Assembly (NCBI GenBank): GCA_018105865.1 | Contig: CM030840.1 | Span: 7,694,006-7,758,005, forward strand | Direction: 5' to 3' | Source of the DNA: Metaphire vulgaris | Lineage: Eukaryota; Annelida; Clitellata; Crassiclitellata; Megascolecidae | DNA length: 64,000 bases | Part shown: positions 1 through 11,077 of the stretch, piece after piece | How the letters are laid out: every line of letters starts with the position of its first letter | How positions within the stretch are numbered: position 1 is the stretch's first letter | Notes under the pieces: model-generated | Databases searched by the model: none | What the model was told of the DNA's origin: nothing | What the model saw: the letters and a program-made list of their open reading frames with translations, nothing else | Position numbers and translations under genes: made by a program

Positions 1-2140
1 AACTATCAATCAGAGATACAGAAATTAGGTCACGTAGTCAAAAAGCTACCCAGGGGCAGATTGCGACAGCGACCATGTACCAGTCGTGGCAAACATGAAA
101 GTAAAACTGAAGAAGACGAAGAAAAGGTCAGGACAAGAAAGAACTGGAGAAGATTGAACAAAACGCAGAAGAATACAAACAACAAATAACAAATAGATTC
201 AAAGAGATGGACCAGGCAGAAGAGGTAAACACAAAATGGAAAATTTACAAAGAGGCACTAATCAACACAACAGAAAGTCTAGTACCCAAGACCAAAACAA
301 AGCCAAACAACAGTGGATGACTCAAGAAATCCTGGACTTAATGGAAGAAAGAAGGAAGGTGAAAACAACAGACAAAGAGAAATATCAACTGCTTAATAAT
401 TTAATAAGGAAAGAATGCAAAGCAGCAAAAGAAATGTGGTTAAACAAGCAATGCGACTGGATGGGGAAAAACAAACACAAAGAGAACATTCACGATAAAA
501 TAAGAGAGTTGGAAGGAAAGAAAAACAGATGAATGGGCAGCAACTGCATAAAAAACAAAGAGGGAAAGATGCTGACAGAGGAAGAAGAAATCAGAGGAAG
601 ATGGGAAGAATACATAAAAGAACTCTACGAAGATGAGGAAAGAATACTATTACCGATAATAAAAAATGAAACAGAAGGCCCCAAGATTATACAAGATGAA
701 GTAAGAGCCGCGTTAAAATACATGAAAAAGAAGAAGGCGGCAGGAAAGGACAAGATAGTAAGTGAAATGATACTTGCGGCGGGGGAAGAAGGACTGAAAA
801 GAATTACAGAAATGATAAATACAATTTATGAGACGGCTACAATACCTGAAGACCTTGGAAAATCAATAATAATACCAATACCAAAGAAACAAAATGCAAC
901 TGAGTGCGAAGCATTCCGAACCATCAGCCTAATAAGCCATTTTGAAAAGTTATTACTAAAAATACTGCTCAAAAGGACAAAGAATAAAATCAGACACAAA
1001 GCATCAGAACAGCAATATGGCTTTAAGGAAAATTGTGGGTGCAGAAACGCAATATACATTCTAAGAAGAATCAGTGAGAGATGCATAGAAATGCAGAAGG
1101 ATGTATATATCTGTTTCATAGACTACGAAAAAGCTTTTGATAACGTCATGCATAAAAAGGGCTATTCGACTGTCTGGTCAAAGCGGGATTAGATGGAAAG
1201 GACATGAAAATATTCTCGGAAATTTATGGGAAACAGACAGCAACAATCAGAATAAAAGGGAAAGAGGGAAACTGGATCAAAATACAGAAAGGAGCAAGGC
1301 AAGGTTGCGGTTTATCACCAGAATTCTTCAACGCTTATGGAGAGGAAATCATGGAAAAAATAGAGAACATGGAAGGAATCATAATTGGAGGGCAGAACAT
1401 TAACAACCTGAGATTCGCGGGCGACGCAGCATTAATGGCATACACACAAAAGAAGCTACATGAATTAGTGGACGAAGTAGTTAAGGAAGGCGAAAGAAAG
1501 GAACTAAAAATAAAAACAAAGAAAACATACTGCATGGTGATTTCCAAACAAAAAGATACACCAAGATGCCAACTATACATAAATGGACAACTAATAGAGC
1601 AAGTAAATGACTTCAAATATTTTAGGAAGTTGGATATCCAGCAATGGGAAATGTGAAAAGGATATAACAACAAGGATTGCCATGGCAAAATCAGCATTTG
1701 TGGAATTAAAACACATCTTAACAAATAAGAGACTATCAATGGAAACAAGGATAAGATCTTGAAACTTATGTATGGTCGGTCTTGTGGTCAATTTCCAAAC
1801 AGATGAAGAAAAAATTAGAGGCAGTGGAAATGTGGTTTTTAAGGAGAATGATGAAGGTTTCTTGGACAGAGAAAACATCAAACGAGGAAATTTTGGAAAA
1901 GGCAAACTCAAGAAGGAATTGTTAAAGACAGAAATAAAGACAAAATTTCTTCGGACAGAGAAAAAGGCCTGGAAAACTTAGTCACAACAGGTAAATGATG
2001 GGAAAAGAGCAAGAGGGAGACAAAGATTTTTAAAAGACAAAATATCAGAAGTAGAACTTCTTGGACAGAGAGGAGTGGAAACATCAAGGCACCTAAAGTA
2101 GAAGAAGATTGAACAATTAACCAAGAGCATTGATAAGACA
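1..2140 (+). mobile_element. RTE/BovB-like LINE, decayed copy (RTE-a)
   Basis: The end of an apurinic endonuclease domain is visible near 70-120 (SDHVPVVANMKVKL). A linker follows (236-532), then a reverse transcriptase from about 533: KKAAGKDKI, a FIDYEKAFDNV palm motif, and ARQGCGLSPEFFN. The catalytic box near 1414 reads LRFAGDA in place of FADD, so it is dead. Frames change near 1150 and 1650. After RT come YLG-type and MAKSAF motifs and a basic GRQRFL tail. The 3' end near 2095-2140 carries CATCATCATC. The copy runs off the left edge. Confidence 0.85.
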
Positions 2141-2149
2141 TCATCATCT

Positions 2150-3075
2150 TCTCCTTGTTCCTTCATGAACTGAAGTTAAGGTGACAGCATGAATTGTTAA
2201 AGACTGCTAAATAAAAGATCACCCATCTTCTCCTGGTCGCCCTTTTGTCTAGTTCCCATCAATTGTCCTCCAGTGTTGACCTAATGAAAAAAGGTTCCGC
2301 TGGAAAGTATTGCAGCTTCCTTCTTTTGCACATGTTGAGGAAACGTCTTTCCGTGCCTGACATTTTCAAAACCTCCTCATTGGTTTTCCTATCTCTCCAG
2401 CTTATGCTTTGCATGGTGCGTAATGAGTACATTTCAAAAGCTTCATTCTTCTCTGTAAAAGTCCAACTTTCACATCCATATGATGCTGTACTCCATGCAA
2501 CACTCTCGTGATGGGGATAAGAAATGTTCTTCATTTTTCTGATGGCAACCCTTCCTTTTGTCAATCTGGCCTTTATTTCTTCCTCTAGGGAGTCTTCTGA
2601 AAGATTGACTTGTTCCATTACGATCTACTCTGATGGAAACTTTGTCTCCGTTAGTTGTCATTACTTTTGATTTATTTAAAAGCCCATATTTCGCCTTACT
2701 AGTTCTTGCCTGTGCGCTCGATGCCAGCAAAACCACATCGTCTGCATACCTTAGATTATTAATGGTTAGTCCAAACTTTGATCCCCCTTTGAACCCTTCC
2801 AAAATATCAGAAGGATAGAACTGTCTCTTTTTATTTTGAACCATTCTGTGACTGTTCCCATTATTCGATGGCACCTTTTTGGTTTTTGTACAAATTTGTT
2901 AGTAGTTGAACCAGATGTGCCGGAAATCCAACATTATATACCATAATTTTTCATGAGGTACAGAGTCAAATGCTTTTGTATAGTCTAAAAGCAGATGTAC
3001 AGTGGCTGCACTTTTGCTTAATTCTTAAATTTGTTAATCCCTTGAAGCCTGCTTGCTCTATTGCAATTGAACAAA
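2150..3075 (-). mobile_element. RTE/BovB-like LINE fragment (RTE-b)
   Basis: On the minus strand the region reads EQAGFKG near 3050, then VPHE-type sequence with HLVQLLTNLYKNQK (about 2890-2930). After that come NNLRYADDVVLLASSAQA (about 2700-2760) and CESWTFTEKNEAFEMYSLR near 2430. These are the palm, YADD box and post-RT region of the RTE group. The YADD box is preserved, but the frame breaks between 2470 and 2620. It abuts RTE-a tail to tail at about 2145. Confidence 0.8.
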
Positions 3076-3284
3076 TTAAATATGTGATATCAGGGCTATA
3101 GTTCTATAATTCGAGATTTCATTGATAAATTTGTGCATAATTGGGCCTCATCTTTAATTTGAGACAAGACAAGATAAGACAAGGGTCACATTTTAAAATT
3201 TTAAAAGTTATTTATGTTCTGGTTTAAATTAGACATCAATGGAATTCATTCAATATCAAAAATTTGCCTTAATATTAGTTATAC

Positions 3285-3733
3285 AGGATGTGCCAATAAA
3301 TCCCGCTCGATTTTGAGGAGATGTAACTTTCTTAATATTTAAGGTACGAAGGAAATAAAAATACGAAAGTTGAGATTTACTCGAGGGATCGAAAAATCTA
3401 ACGTAATTAACATTGCTCTAACACATGACGAAGATAAACAGTAACAAACAGATAGACCCAAAAATAGGGCTGAAATTGTCATAATTAAAACATTAACATA
3501 CGATGCGTTACGTAAACGCTTAACATAAAGTTTGCTGCCTGCAGACTACGGAAGGTAGTCTTAGTCTAAACGATGTTCAATGTGTCCCCCTTTAGCCCGA
3601 ATAACCAGTAAAATTCTGCCCAACCACTGGTCAATCGCTTTATCTATCAAATCCTGTCCGATCTGATCCCAACACAATGTTGGCACTTCTTTCATATGAT
3701 CCATGTCACTAATCTTATGTTGTGGATAAGTTA
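3285..3733 (-). mobile_element. mariner-type transposon 3' remnant
   Basis: Minus-strand codons from 3733 to about 3570 read VTYPQHKISDMDHM, then DLIDKAIDQWLGRI and AKGGHIEHRLD-stop. This is the usual end of IS630/mariner-family transposases (…DQW..R…C….GGHxEH). The remaining 290 bp to 3285 would be the 3' untranslated part and terminal repeat; the sequence near 3285 starts TACAGGATGTGCCAATAAA. The catalytic part is missing because the copy is cut at 3733 by the element beginning at 3734. Confidence 0.65.
3521..3578. repeat. inverted repeat arm, partner of 4710-4767
   Basis: This 58-bp stretch at the end of the mariner-type remnant recurs as its reverse complement at 4710-4767 with one mismatch. 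About 1.1 kb containing the MITE, an RTE segment and an L2 tail lies between the arms. Confidence 0.85.
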
Positions 3734-3891
3734 CAGTCAAAGTGTGTAATCAGTCATTACATGAAATGACTAACAGTTTCAGCGACTTTGTGAAATGCCC
3801 CATGGGGTCAGTGGTTTCATGAAATGACTAGAAAAACCAGTCATTTCATGCAATGACTAACTTTCCGATGATTTATTTCACACTTTGACTG
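3734..3891. mobile_element. small inverted-repeat transposon (MITE)
   Basis: A 158-bp unit begins CAGTCAAAGTGTG and ends CACACTTTGACTG, perfect 13-bp inverted termini. The interior repeats CATTTCATGAAATGACT-like palindromes, so the whole unit can fold. No clear target duplication was seen. Superfamily unassigned. Confidence 0.7.
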
Positions 3892-4326
3892 ATCCGCTTA
3901 ATTGCATAAAGCCGTTGAACACTGACCCAGTCAAAGAGAGCTAAAGATGAAAAAACATGACAGTCAAGAAAACAGAATAAAATATAACAGATTTTCTAGG
4001 GAAATGAAACAAAAATCAAACCACTGCAAGGAAGCATGGATAAGAAACAAATGCAAAGAAATAGAAAACCACAACAGAGGACACTACCCAAGAATGGTAT
4101 TTAAAACTATAGATAAATTGTGGACAACTGGACATATCACAAATAAGATAATGAATGTCAAGGATAAGAAAGGAGATATCCTAGAAAAGGATGAAGTCAT
4201 GAACAGATGGAAAGAATACTTTGCAGACCTATACAATAAGCAAAACCCAGTGGATGAAACAGTACTAGAAGAATTACCATCTATAATATTAAAATCCTTG
4301 CTCTGTATGTCTGTTACCTTCAAGCG

Positions 4327-4335
4327 TTCTGATTG

Positions 4336-4373
<38 letters not shown>

Positions 4374-4709
4374 ATGACAAGATTAACGTGACATAATGTC
4401 TAACGACTGCAAGGACACGTAACAATAAATATGAAACAGTAATGAATTGAAATAAAATTGCCTATATAAGTACAGAGAGGTGGTCACACTACATCATAGC
4501 AGCTAATGAATAGCTCAGTTTTAAGGTGCTTCTTGAATGTCTCCAGCGTCGTTGATGACCTCACGTGAGGCGGAAGTCCATTCCAGACATGAGCAGCAGC
4601 AACCGGAAAAGCACGGCCACCAATTGTTGAACGCCGTACTCGAGGCACGAGAACATCAGTCGTAGACACCGAGCGCAGGTGGCATCGAGTTGGTTTAGGG
4701 TTGTTTTAT
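4327..4709 (-). mobile_element. L2/CR1-like LINE, 3' fragment with ATT tail
   Basis: Minus strand 4669-4484 encodes a LINE C-terminus (TDVLVPRVRRSTIGGRAFPV, then VWNGLPPHVRSSTTLETFKK), followed by an untranslated end and an ATT-repeat tail at 4337-4371. That C-terminus (PxTRxxxxGDRAFxVAAxxxWNxLP) recurs in several L2-like copies of this window. The element is 5' truncated. Confidence 0.8.
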
Positions 4710-4767
4710 GAACATCGTTTAGACTAAGACTACCTTCCCTAGTCTGCAGGCAGCAAACTTTATGTTA
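4710..4767. repeat. inverted repeat arm, partner of 3521-3578
   Basis: Reverse complement of 3521-3578 at 57 of 58 positions. It abuts the 5' end of an L2 fragment on one side and the GTTCTGATTGGTTGGCTG direct repeats on the other. Confidence 0.85.
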
Positions 4768-4784
4768 AATCTGTTAAGGGTTGG

Positions 4785-5110
4785 CTGTATGAGCGTTCTG
4801 ATTGGTTGGCTGTGTGACGTTCTCATTCGTTACCTTCAAGTGTTCTGATTGGTTGGCTGGGTGAGCGTTCTGATTGGTCGTTCTGGAACCTTAGGCCCCG
4901 CGGTTAACGGCGCCCGCAAAAGCGAACGCCACGCAGAGCGTTTGACGGCCGTGCGTTGCAGCATCATAGTGTGTACAACTCGCGGGCGAATGGCCACGCT
5001 GGCGAAACGGCCACGCCGGCCCAACGGCCACGCCGGCTTAACGGCACGCGCCGGCCCAACGCTTAACGGCAACGCCGGCGTTTGACGGCGTGCGTTGCAG
5101 CGTCAGAGCT
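4785..5110. repeat. direct repeats followed by GC-rich minisatellite
   Basis: Three or more copies of GTTCTGATTGGTTGGCTG lie at 4795-4890. A CpG-rich stretch follows at 4893-5100, in which units such as AACGGCCACGCCGGCCC recur irregularly. Open frames on both strands here result from base composition and are not genes. The lead-in ATTGGTCGTTCTGGA also precedes the minisatellite at 33324. Confidence 0.75.
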
Positions 5111-5717
5111 TGGCTACGTGGCGTATGTACATCATTGAAACGTTGTTCAGCAGCAGGAATTCAATGATTGGGTTTTAGTATTATCCTGCACTGCAAGCGA
5201 AGCGAGCATCTTTCTAGTAAACAGTAAAGGGAGACGAGATGGACAATTTCGTGAAAGGAGTAGAGAAAGAGATAATAAATCTAAAAAGAAATAAAGCACC
5301 AGGAGTAGACAATATAAAAGCAGAGATATCAAGGCCGGAGGAGAGACATCAATAAATATACTACCGTATTTTCATGCCAAATCGGCGCTTATGCTTATAG
5401 GCCCCTCCACGTTTACAGGCCGCAGAAATCCAGTTGCATGTAAATATTTTCATGGATAACCCACACGTGGATATAGGCCGGGCCTGGCCGCGTGCCCTGC
5501 TGTTGCAGTATCACTATATCCACGTGAAGTTATTCCCACTTAATTCTCAAGCATAAATAAATCTTTCTTATCAGATTAATTAAACGGTCAGAGAGGCCGT
5601 ATCACAACCCTCCCTCAATGGCTCGAGCGACCACGACCTGCAGTAGGGCCAGCCAGCGAAGTGGATGGAGGAGAAGAGGGTTGCCCCAGTGAAAGCATAA
5701 ATGCATGGGCTAACCAC

Positions 5718-5718
<1 letters not shown>

Positions 5719-5776
<58 letters not shown>

Positions 5777-5791
5777 TGTCTCTCTCTGCCA

Positions 5792-5842
<51 letters not shown>

Positions 5843-5886
5843 TGTCTCTCTCTGCCACATCTCTCTCTCTCTCTCTCTCTCTCTGC
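5719..5886. repeat. CT microsatellite with higher-order unit
   Basis: Long (CT)n tracts are twice interrupted by the same block, GCTGTCTCTCTCTGCCACAT (near 5774 and 5841), so the array also repeats with a roughly 67-bp period. Open frames rich in Ser-Leu or Arg-Glu on both strands are artefacts. Confidence 0.95.
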
Positions 5887-6194
5887 CATCTCGCTCTCCC
5901 TTCCTTGTGTCTCGCTCTCGTGTCTCTCTCTCTTGTTTCCCAAATAGTCTTTTGGGACATGTTTGTTGGACTCAGGATGACTCATTGACTCCTAAGTCCG
6001 ATAACAACCATTGGGTGGGCTTTGGGCTACTTTCTCGACCAACTATTGCGGGTTTTGAGAAAAGTAAATGGCACCACCGTAAAACACTGATAAAATGCTA
6101 GCAACAAAGTAAAACAAAGTTCTTTTGACTCTAATTCTAATTTAAATTATTTTTACAAGCCTCATGAAGTGATAATTTAGCATTTATGAAGTTG

Positions 6195-7300
6195 CTGGAT
6201 TTATAATCATCTTTATTCGTGACAAGCACAACATAAAAAAGTAGTACACAACCAGTAGTACACAACCAAGGAAAACACAAATCAACTGAACAAAACTAAA
6301 TAATAAAAAAATAAAATAAACCTAATAATAAACAAATAAACGTAAGCACAAACTTTACACAGTACAGCCTCTGCCCTCAGACAAATTCTAGTAATGCACT
6401 GAGCAAAGTACAGTGGCTTCTTCTCATATCTATTAACAAAGGATGCTTGTCGCTTTTCTACAATAGCATGCATACTATCCAAACCCGTCAGGATTCTGAT
6501 ATACTCAACATTATCTGCCTGACATGTTTTAAAAATTTTGCACACAACTACTTGAATCAGTCTGTCAAGAGCATTAAGATTACTTTTGTTTGGACATGTG
6601 GCTTCCATGCCATGCAATAAAATAGGTAGACAATAGCTCTTTACCAGGTTAACGCATATCAATTCAGAAGCGGCAGCTCTGCTGCGACTATACAAGCAAT
6701 TAAACGTAGGAAAACATTTAAATTTAACTTCCGAAATAGATAACCCGAAGTGCCTGCCCTTTTTCAGTGTCACTCCAAGATACCTAATTTCCTCCACAAA
6801 TGGCAAGGCAACACCATCCAGGACCGATACAGCACATGCGATATTGCAACGTGTCCCAATCCTCATGACCATAGATTTCTTCACATTAAATTTCAAATCC
6901 AAATCCACAAAGTCATTGGTGCAAATATCCAGCATGTGCTGCATGCCGGATATAGAGTGTGACACCAATAAGATATCATCAGCATATAATAAACAAACAT
7001 CCAACACACAAATCATTGATATAGCAGCCATATCCAGAATTTTGCAACTTTAAAATTACATCGTCAATATAAACAGCAAATAGCAAAGGCGAAAGAACCC
7101 CTCCTTGTCATACCCCAGCCACTACAGTAAAAGATTCTGATAAGGCATTACCCCATCTAACCATAACATTACATTTGGAATACCAGTTGAGTAAAACTTC
7201 AATGAAATACCAAGGGGTTTTCCTTTGTATCAGCTTCAAAAACAGCCTATAGTGAGTAATTTTTTCAAAAGTTATATTTATAATCATCATTAGAATTATT
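6195..7300 (-). mobile_element. non-LTR retrotransposon fragment (LLYADDILL type)
   Basis: Minus strand 7290-6282 encodes RT palm and thumb. It contains GNALSESFTVVAGV, a stop in place of the next residue, QGGVLSPLLFAxYIDDV, CLLYADDILLVSHSISGMQH with an intact YADD, then FNVKKSMVMRIG and EEIRYLGVTL. The 249-codon frame 7031-6282 is otherwise open. It differs from both the RTE and L2 copies here, so it is a third LINE lineage. It inserted into the TA-target element 5362-7463. Confidence 0.8.
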
Positions 7301-8991
7301 TATGTTAGAGGGCCTCCTGCTATTTGTCGAAATGTTTTTGTATAAGCCGCTTGCTATTATAGACCGCATCAAAGGGCCTCTTCTTGTAAAATCATCTCAA
7401 TCAATCAAATCAATCAATCTATAAGCCGATTTGGCGTGAAAGATTTGGCGTGAAAATACGGTACATGCATTATGTAACAAAATATGCATATAAAGAAATT
7501 GCCCATAAGAATGGGGGAGGGCAATAATAATACCGGTATACAAGAAAAATGATAAAACCGAATGCAGCACCTATCATGCCATTAGTCTACTCAGTATACC
7601 TGGGAAGATATACACAGGAATGATACAAAAGAGGCTCAAAAGTATGTAGAAGAAATTGTTACAGAAGGACAGGCTGGATTCAGAGCAAGCAGAGGGACGA
7701 TATATCAAATGTTTGTGGTGAGACAACTAGCAGAGAAATTCTGCGAGAAAAACTTTGTATAACAACTTTATAGATTATAAACAAGCTTTCGACAGGGTGT
7801 GACAAAAGGGCCTGTGTTAAGGGTATTGAGGAGTTATGGAATACCAGAAAATCTTGTACAATTGCTGGAAGACATATAACAAATGTTAAGGTGCTGTGAG
7901 GATAGATGGTGAATTGACGGACTGGTTTAGCATATTAGTTGGTGTCGGACAGGGATGCAATTTGTTGTCATATCTCATATTACTTACTGCTGGAAGCAAT
8001 AATACAAATAGCACTAAAGGACAGTAACGCAGGAGTGAGGGTAAGAAGAAAACTGCTAAATAACCTCCGTTTTGCAGATGACTTAGACCTTATGGCAGAG
8101 ACAGAAGATGGACTGCAAGAACTAACATATAAAATAAGCAGCAGCAAGAGATTTGGACTAAAAATCAATAAGGGAAAAACTAAGGTAATGATAATAGGAC
8201 AAACAGAGAAAATGTGTAACATCTTACTCATCAATGAAAGACTAGAGCAAGTCAAGGAATTCTTGTACCTTGGAGGGGTAATAACAGAAGATGGAAATTG
8301 CGAGAAAGACATAAAGAAAAGAATTGGACTAGCAGCTGCAGCAATTGGAAAATTAAATGAAATTTGGATGTCAGCAGTGTTAGCTATAGATGCAAAAACT
8401 TTGGTTTACAAGACAATTACCGGTATATTGCCAGTCTTGATGTACAGATCTGAATGCTGGAAAATGAAGAAAGAAGATGAAAGAAAGATACTTACCTTCA
8501 AAATGGCATGTTTAAGAAGAATGTTAGGAATCACAAGAAGAGATAAGATCTGGAATGAAGAAATCAGAGAAAGGACGAATATGAAAGGCACGGCAATAGA
8601 CAAAATCTGAAGGAGAAGACTACAGTGGTTTGGACATGTGACAAGAATGGGAGAAGAAAGACTGCCTTTGAGAGCTCTGCACTGTCATATTGCGGGAAAC
8701 AGAAGTAGAGGAAGACAAGCTAAGAGATGGATGGATAATATAAAAGAAGATGTCGGAAAACAAAATCTGAACTTCGAAGAAGCATCACACATGGCAAGAG
8801 ACAGAAGACCTGGAGTCATCTCGTATCAAACTCATTGTCATCATAGATGATGTAAGAAAAAGAACAAGAAGCTCTGGTACAGCATTGCCATCTGTTGTTC
8901 ATTGTATTTAATGGAGATAAATCTCAGTATCTGATAATTATGAGCATCTGTATGTTTGAATATTAATGTTTCTCAATTATGTTTCTTATAG

Positions 8992-9024
8992 AGTGTTCAG
9001 CCGGATGCAGCTTCTCCTATGCAT
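8992..9024 (+). CDS. pcnx: pecanex-like protein, 33-bp microexon (first exon recognised)
   Basis: Eleven codons read SVQPDAASPMH, which corresponds to a signature I recall from the start of the conserved membrane core of PCNX1-3 (about KSVQPDAASPxHG). The exon follows a TTATAG acceptor and is followed by a GTAAGA donor. Both borders are phase 0, so it joins directly to the GYNR start of the exon at 18094. Pecanex proteins are large multi-pass membrane proteins; Drosophila pecanex is a neurogenic gene needed for Notch signalling and normal endoplasmic reticulum. The exon is too short for gene finders and lies about 120 bp beyond the end of an RTE copy. The preceding exon, expected to end in a hydrophobic segment, was not found in the window. 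Confidence 0.8.
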
Positions 9025-9547
9025 GTAAGAATCAGTTAGCATTTTAAAACTTTTAATTTAATTATTGATTGTATTCCAAACCTAACTGGATTGTTATTTG
9101 CATGTTTAAAGCTTTATTGTTGTGTTGTACATGGTGTCATTAAGAAATTATGATTAAGTGATAACATACCTTTTTGCAGCAGGAGCTTGCTTAAGTCGAT
9201 AGAGATGAAAAAATGAAAATGTACTGTTGAAATCTCCAGAGGGAATTTGAATTGTTGAGGTATTTCACACAGAAGATATGGGAGAAGCTGAGGTAGCTGA
9301 AATCACATTGAATTGAATCAGTTGATTGATAACATCAGCTTGTTTGCTTATGAAGAGCCATGAGAACATGAAACATATGTCATGGGGAAATTTGATTGAT
9401 AGCTAGTTTGTCAAAAGAGAGAAATGTACCGTAATTTCCAGGGTATAGTGCGCGGTTTTTTTGCCGCCGCAGAGCAGTGCGCACTATGCAACGGTGTGCA
9501 TTATCTAATAAAAAAATTGGCCAAAGGCTATTGCCCTTTAAAAAATT

Positions 9548-10675
9548 TCATCATCATCATCATCATGTCATCTTCATATCTGAAGGTTGACGGTCATGAG
9601 TTGTTTCCACTTTGTTCTGTCTTCAGCAATCCTTTTTAGTCTTCCGTAGTTCTTTTCCTGTATGTGTTCCTTAACGTCGTCCAGCTAGGTCTTCCTCTGG
9701 CCCTGTTTCCCTCATATCTGCCCTCTAATAGGACTTTTGCTTGTTCTGTGCTTGAACCCCGCATTATGTGTCCAGCATACTGAGTTTTCCTGTTTATAAT
9801 TTCTGTCAGGAGTTGTCTCTTTTCTCCAATTTTCTTTAGTACCTCTTCATTTGTTATTCTCTCTTGCCAGCTAATTTTCAAGATTCTTCTGAAGCACCAC
9901 ATTTCAAAGGCCTGTATTTTATTTTTCAACTGCTTTGTTAGAGTCCAGCATTCGCAGGAGAATGTGATAACCGAGTATACATAGCATCTCAGGATTTGTA
10001 GTTTTAGTGCTAGGTCTAGGTTTCTTCTTAGTAGTTCTTTCTGTTTCCAAAAGGCTTCTTTGGCCATAACAATTCTGGCGTTTATGTCTCTTGTGCATCG
10101 TCCGTTTTCTGTTATGAAACTGCCCAGATATTTGTATTCCTTTACTTGTTCCAACTTAGTGTTATCAATTAGGATGTTGTGTTTCTCATTTTTGTGTTTG
10201 CTTACTATCATCGTTTTTGTTTTCTTTCTGTTAATTTCCATCCCGTATTCCTTGCTTTTGTCGTTTAGCTTGTTAATTATGAGTTGGAGGTCTTCCTCTT
10301 TTTCTGCAAAGATTACCGTATCATCTGCATATCTGAGTATGTTATAGATTGTTCCATTGATTTTCATTCCAGGAGTTTGTTCTAATGCTTCCTTTATTAA
10401 TAGCTCTGTATATAGGTTAAATAGTAAAGGGGATAGTATGCATCCTTGTCTGACTCTTTTTTTTATTTGTATCTTCTCGGATTCCTCCTCTTTTATTCTT
10501 ATGGTGGCGTATTCATTCCAGTATAAGTTACAGATTAAATTTTGCTCCAGTTTTGGTATTCCTGCCCACTTTAGTGTCTCTTTATTTAGTATGATAAAAT
10601 ATTCTGAAAAGCAAATCAATTTCTCAATGTTCGCTTTTGCTTTGTTTAGCCATGTCAATTGATTCTAGTTACCAG
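9548..10675 (-). mobile_element. RTE/BovB-like LINE, 5'-truncated, best preserved RT
   Basis: A 340-codon open frame (10658-9636) covers the RT C-terminal half. It shows VRQGCILSPLLFNLYTELLI, ILRYADDTVIFAEKEEDLQL with intact YADD (about residues 112-115), EYKYLGSFITENGRC, CWTLTKQLKNKIQAFEMW, GHIMRGSSTEQA and the basic GNRARGRPSW tail. Order and motifs are those of BovB/RTE. The frame has no stop, so this is one of the younger copies. The 3' end carries an ATC repeat at about 9550-9567, and 5' truncation is within the palm. Confidence 0.88.
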
Positions 10676-10886
10676 TCAGGCGTTTCTGTTGATTATGTTG
10701 CGCATTTGCTTTTCCGTTGATTATGTAGCGCATTTATCCAGCACTATTGGACCGTAATACGGCCGTCGGCTATTAATGGGGCGCACATCAAAGAGAAAGG
10801 GCAAGAGCGGGAGAGAGACACAGAGATGAAGGGGGGAGAGAGGATAGAAAGATACTAAGGGAGAGAGAGGAATTTTATTCAATCAT

Positions 10887-11077
10887 CATGGGCGTCCGCA
10901 GAAATTTTTCCAGGGAAGTGCAAAAAACGGTCTTGTGATGAAAGAAATGAAAAATTTCCAGAGGGCTGCAAAACAAAGTTTTGCGATGAAAGAAACAAGT
11001 AATTTCACTTTTTTCGTAACTCCACAATTTTTCCAGGAGGTGCGATTGCACCCCTAGCACCCCTCCGGGCACCCATG
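10887..11077. mobile_element. hAT-like MITE with 8-bp target duplication
   Basis: The termini are CATGGGCGTCCG and CGGGCACCCATG, an imperfect inverted repeat. The flanks are TCAATCAT on the left and TCAATCGT on the right, 7 of 8 identical. The 191-bp interior has a repeated AAAAATTTCCAG-type segment and no coding content. Confidence 0.7.

Larger units (their letters stand above)
5362..7463. mobile_element. TA-target DNA transposon (CCGTATTTTCA ends) holding a LINE
   Basis: The left end is TA|CCGTATTTTCATGCCAAATC at 5362 and the right end GATTTGGCGTGAAAATACGG|TA at 7463, good inverted termini with a TA on each side. Flanking DNA is RTE-c: dropping the element and one TA gives a continuous frame SINILHALCNK. 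No transposase was seen, so it is non-autonomous. Most of the interior is filled by a CT microsatellite and an antisense LINE. Confidence 0.8.
3935..8870 (+). mobile_element. RTE/BovB-like LINE split into three parts (RTE-c)
   Basis: Part one, 3935-4288, is the linker between endonuclease and RT (DEVMNRWKEYFADLYN). Part two, 5206-5363, is the start of RT (INLKRNKAPGVDNI). Part three, 7462-8870, gives WGRAIIIPVYKKNDKTECST, a damaged DYKQAFDRV, LRFADDLDLMAETEDGLQEL with an intact FADD box at about 8070, GHVTRMG, and the GRQAKRWMDNIKEDV tail. Open frames at 7939-8610 and 8638-8850 cover most of the RT end. The block 4289-5205 and the element 5362-7463 are later insertions; removing the latter restores the frame. 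Confidence 0.85.

Noticed and set aside
5701..5988. CRISPR-like spaced repeats
   Set aside because: The twice-repeated GCTGTCTCTCTCTGCCACAT block lies in a CT microsatellite, and this is animal DNA.
5580..6101. Ser-Leu and Arg-Glu repeat proteins over 5580-6101
   Set aside because: They are translations of a CT/GA microsatellite on both strands.
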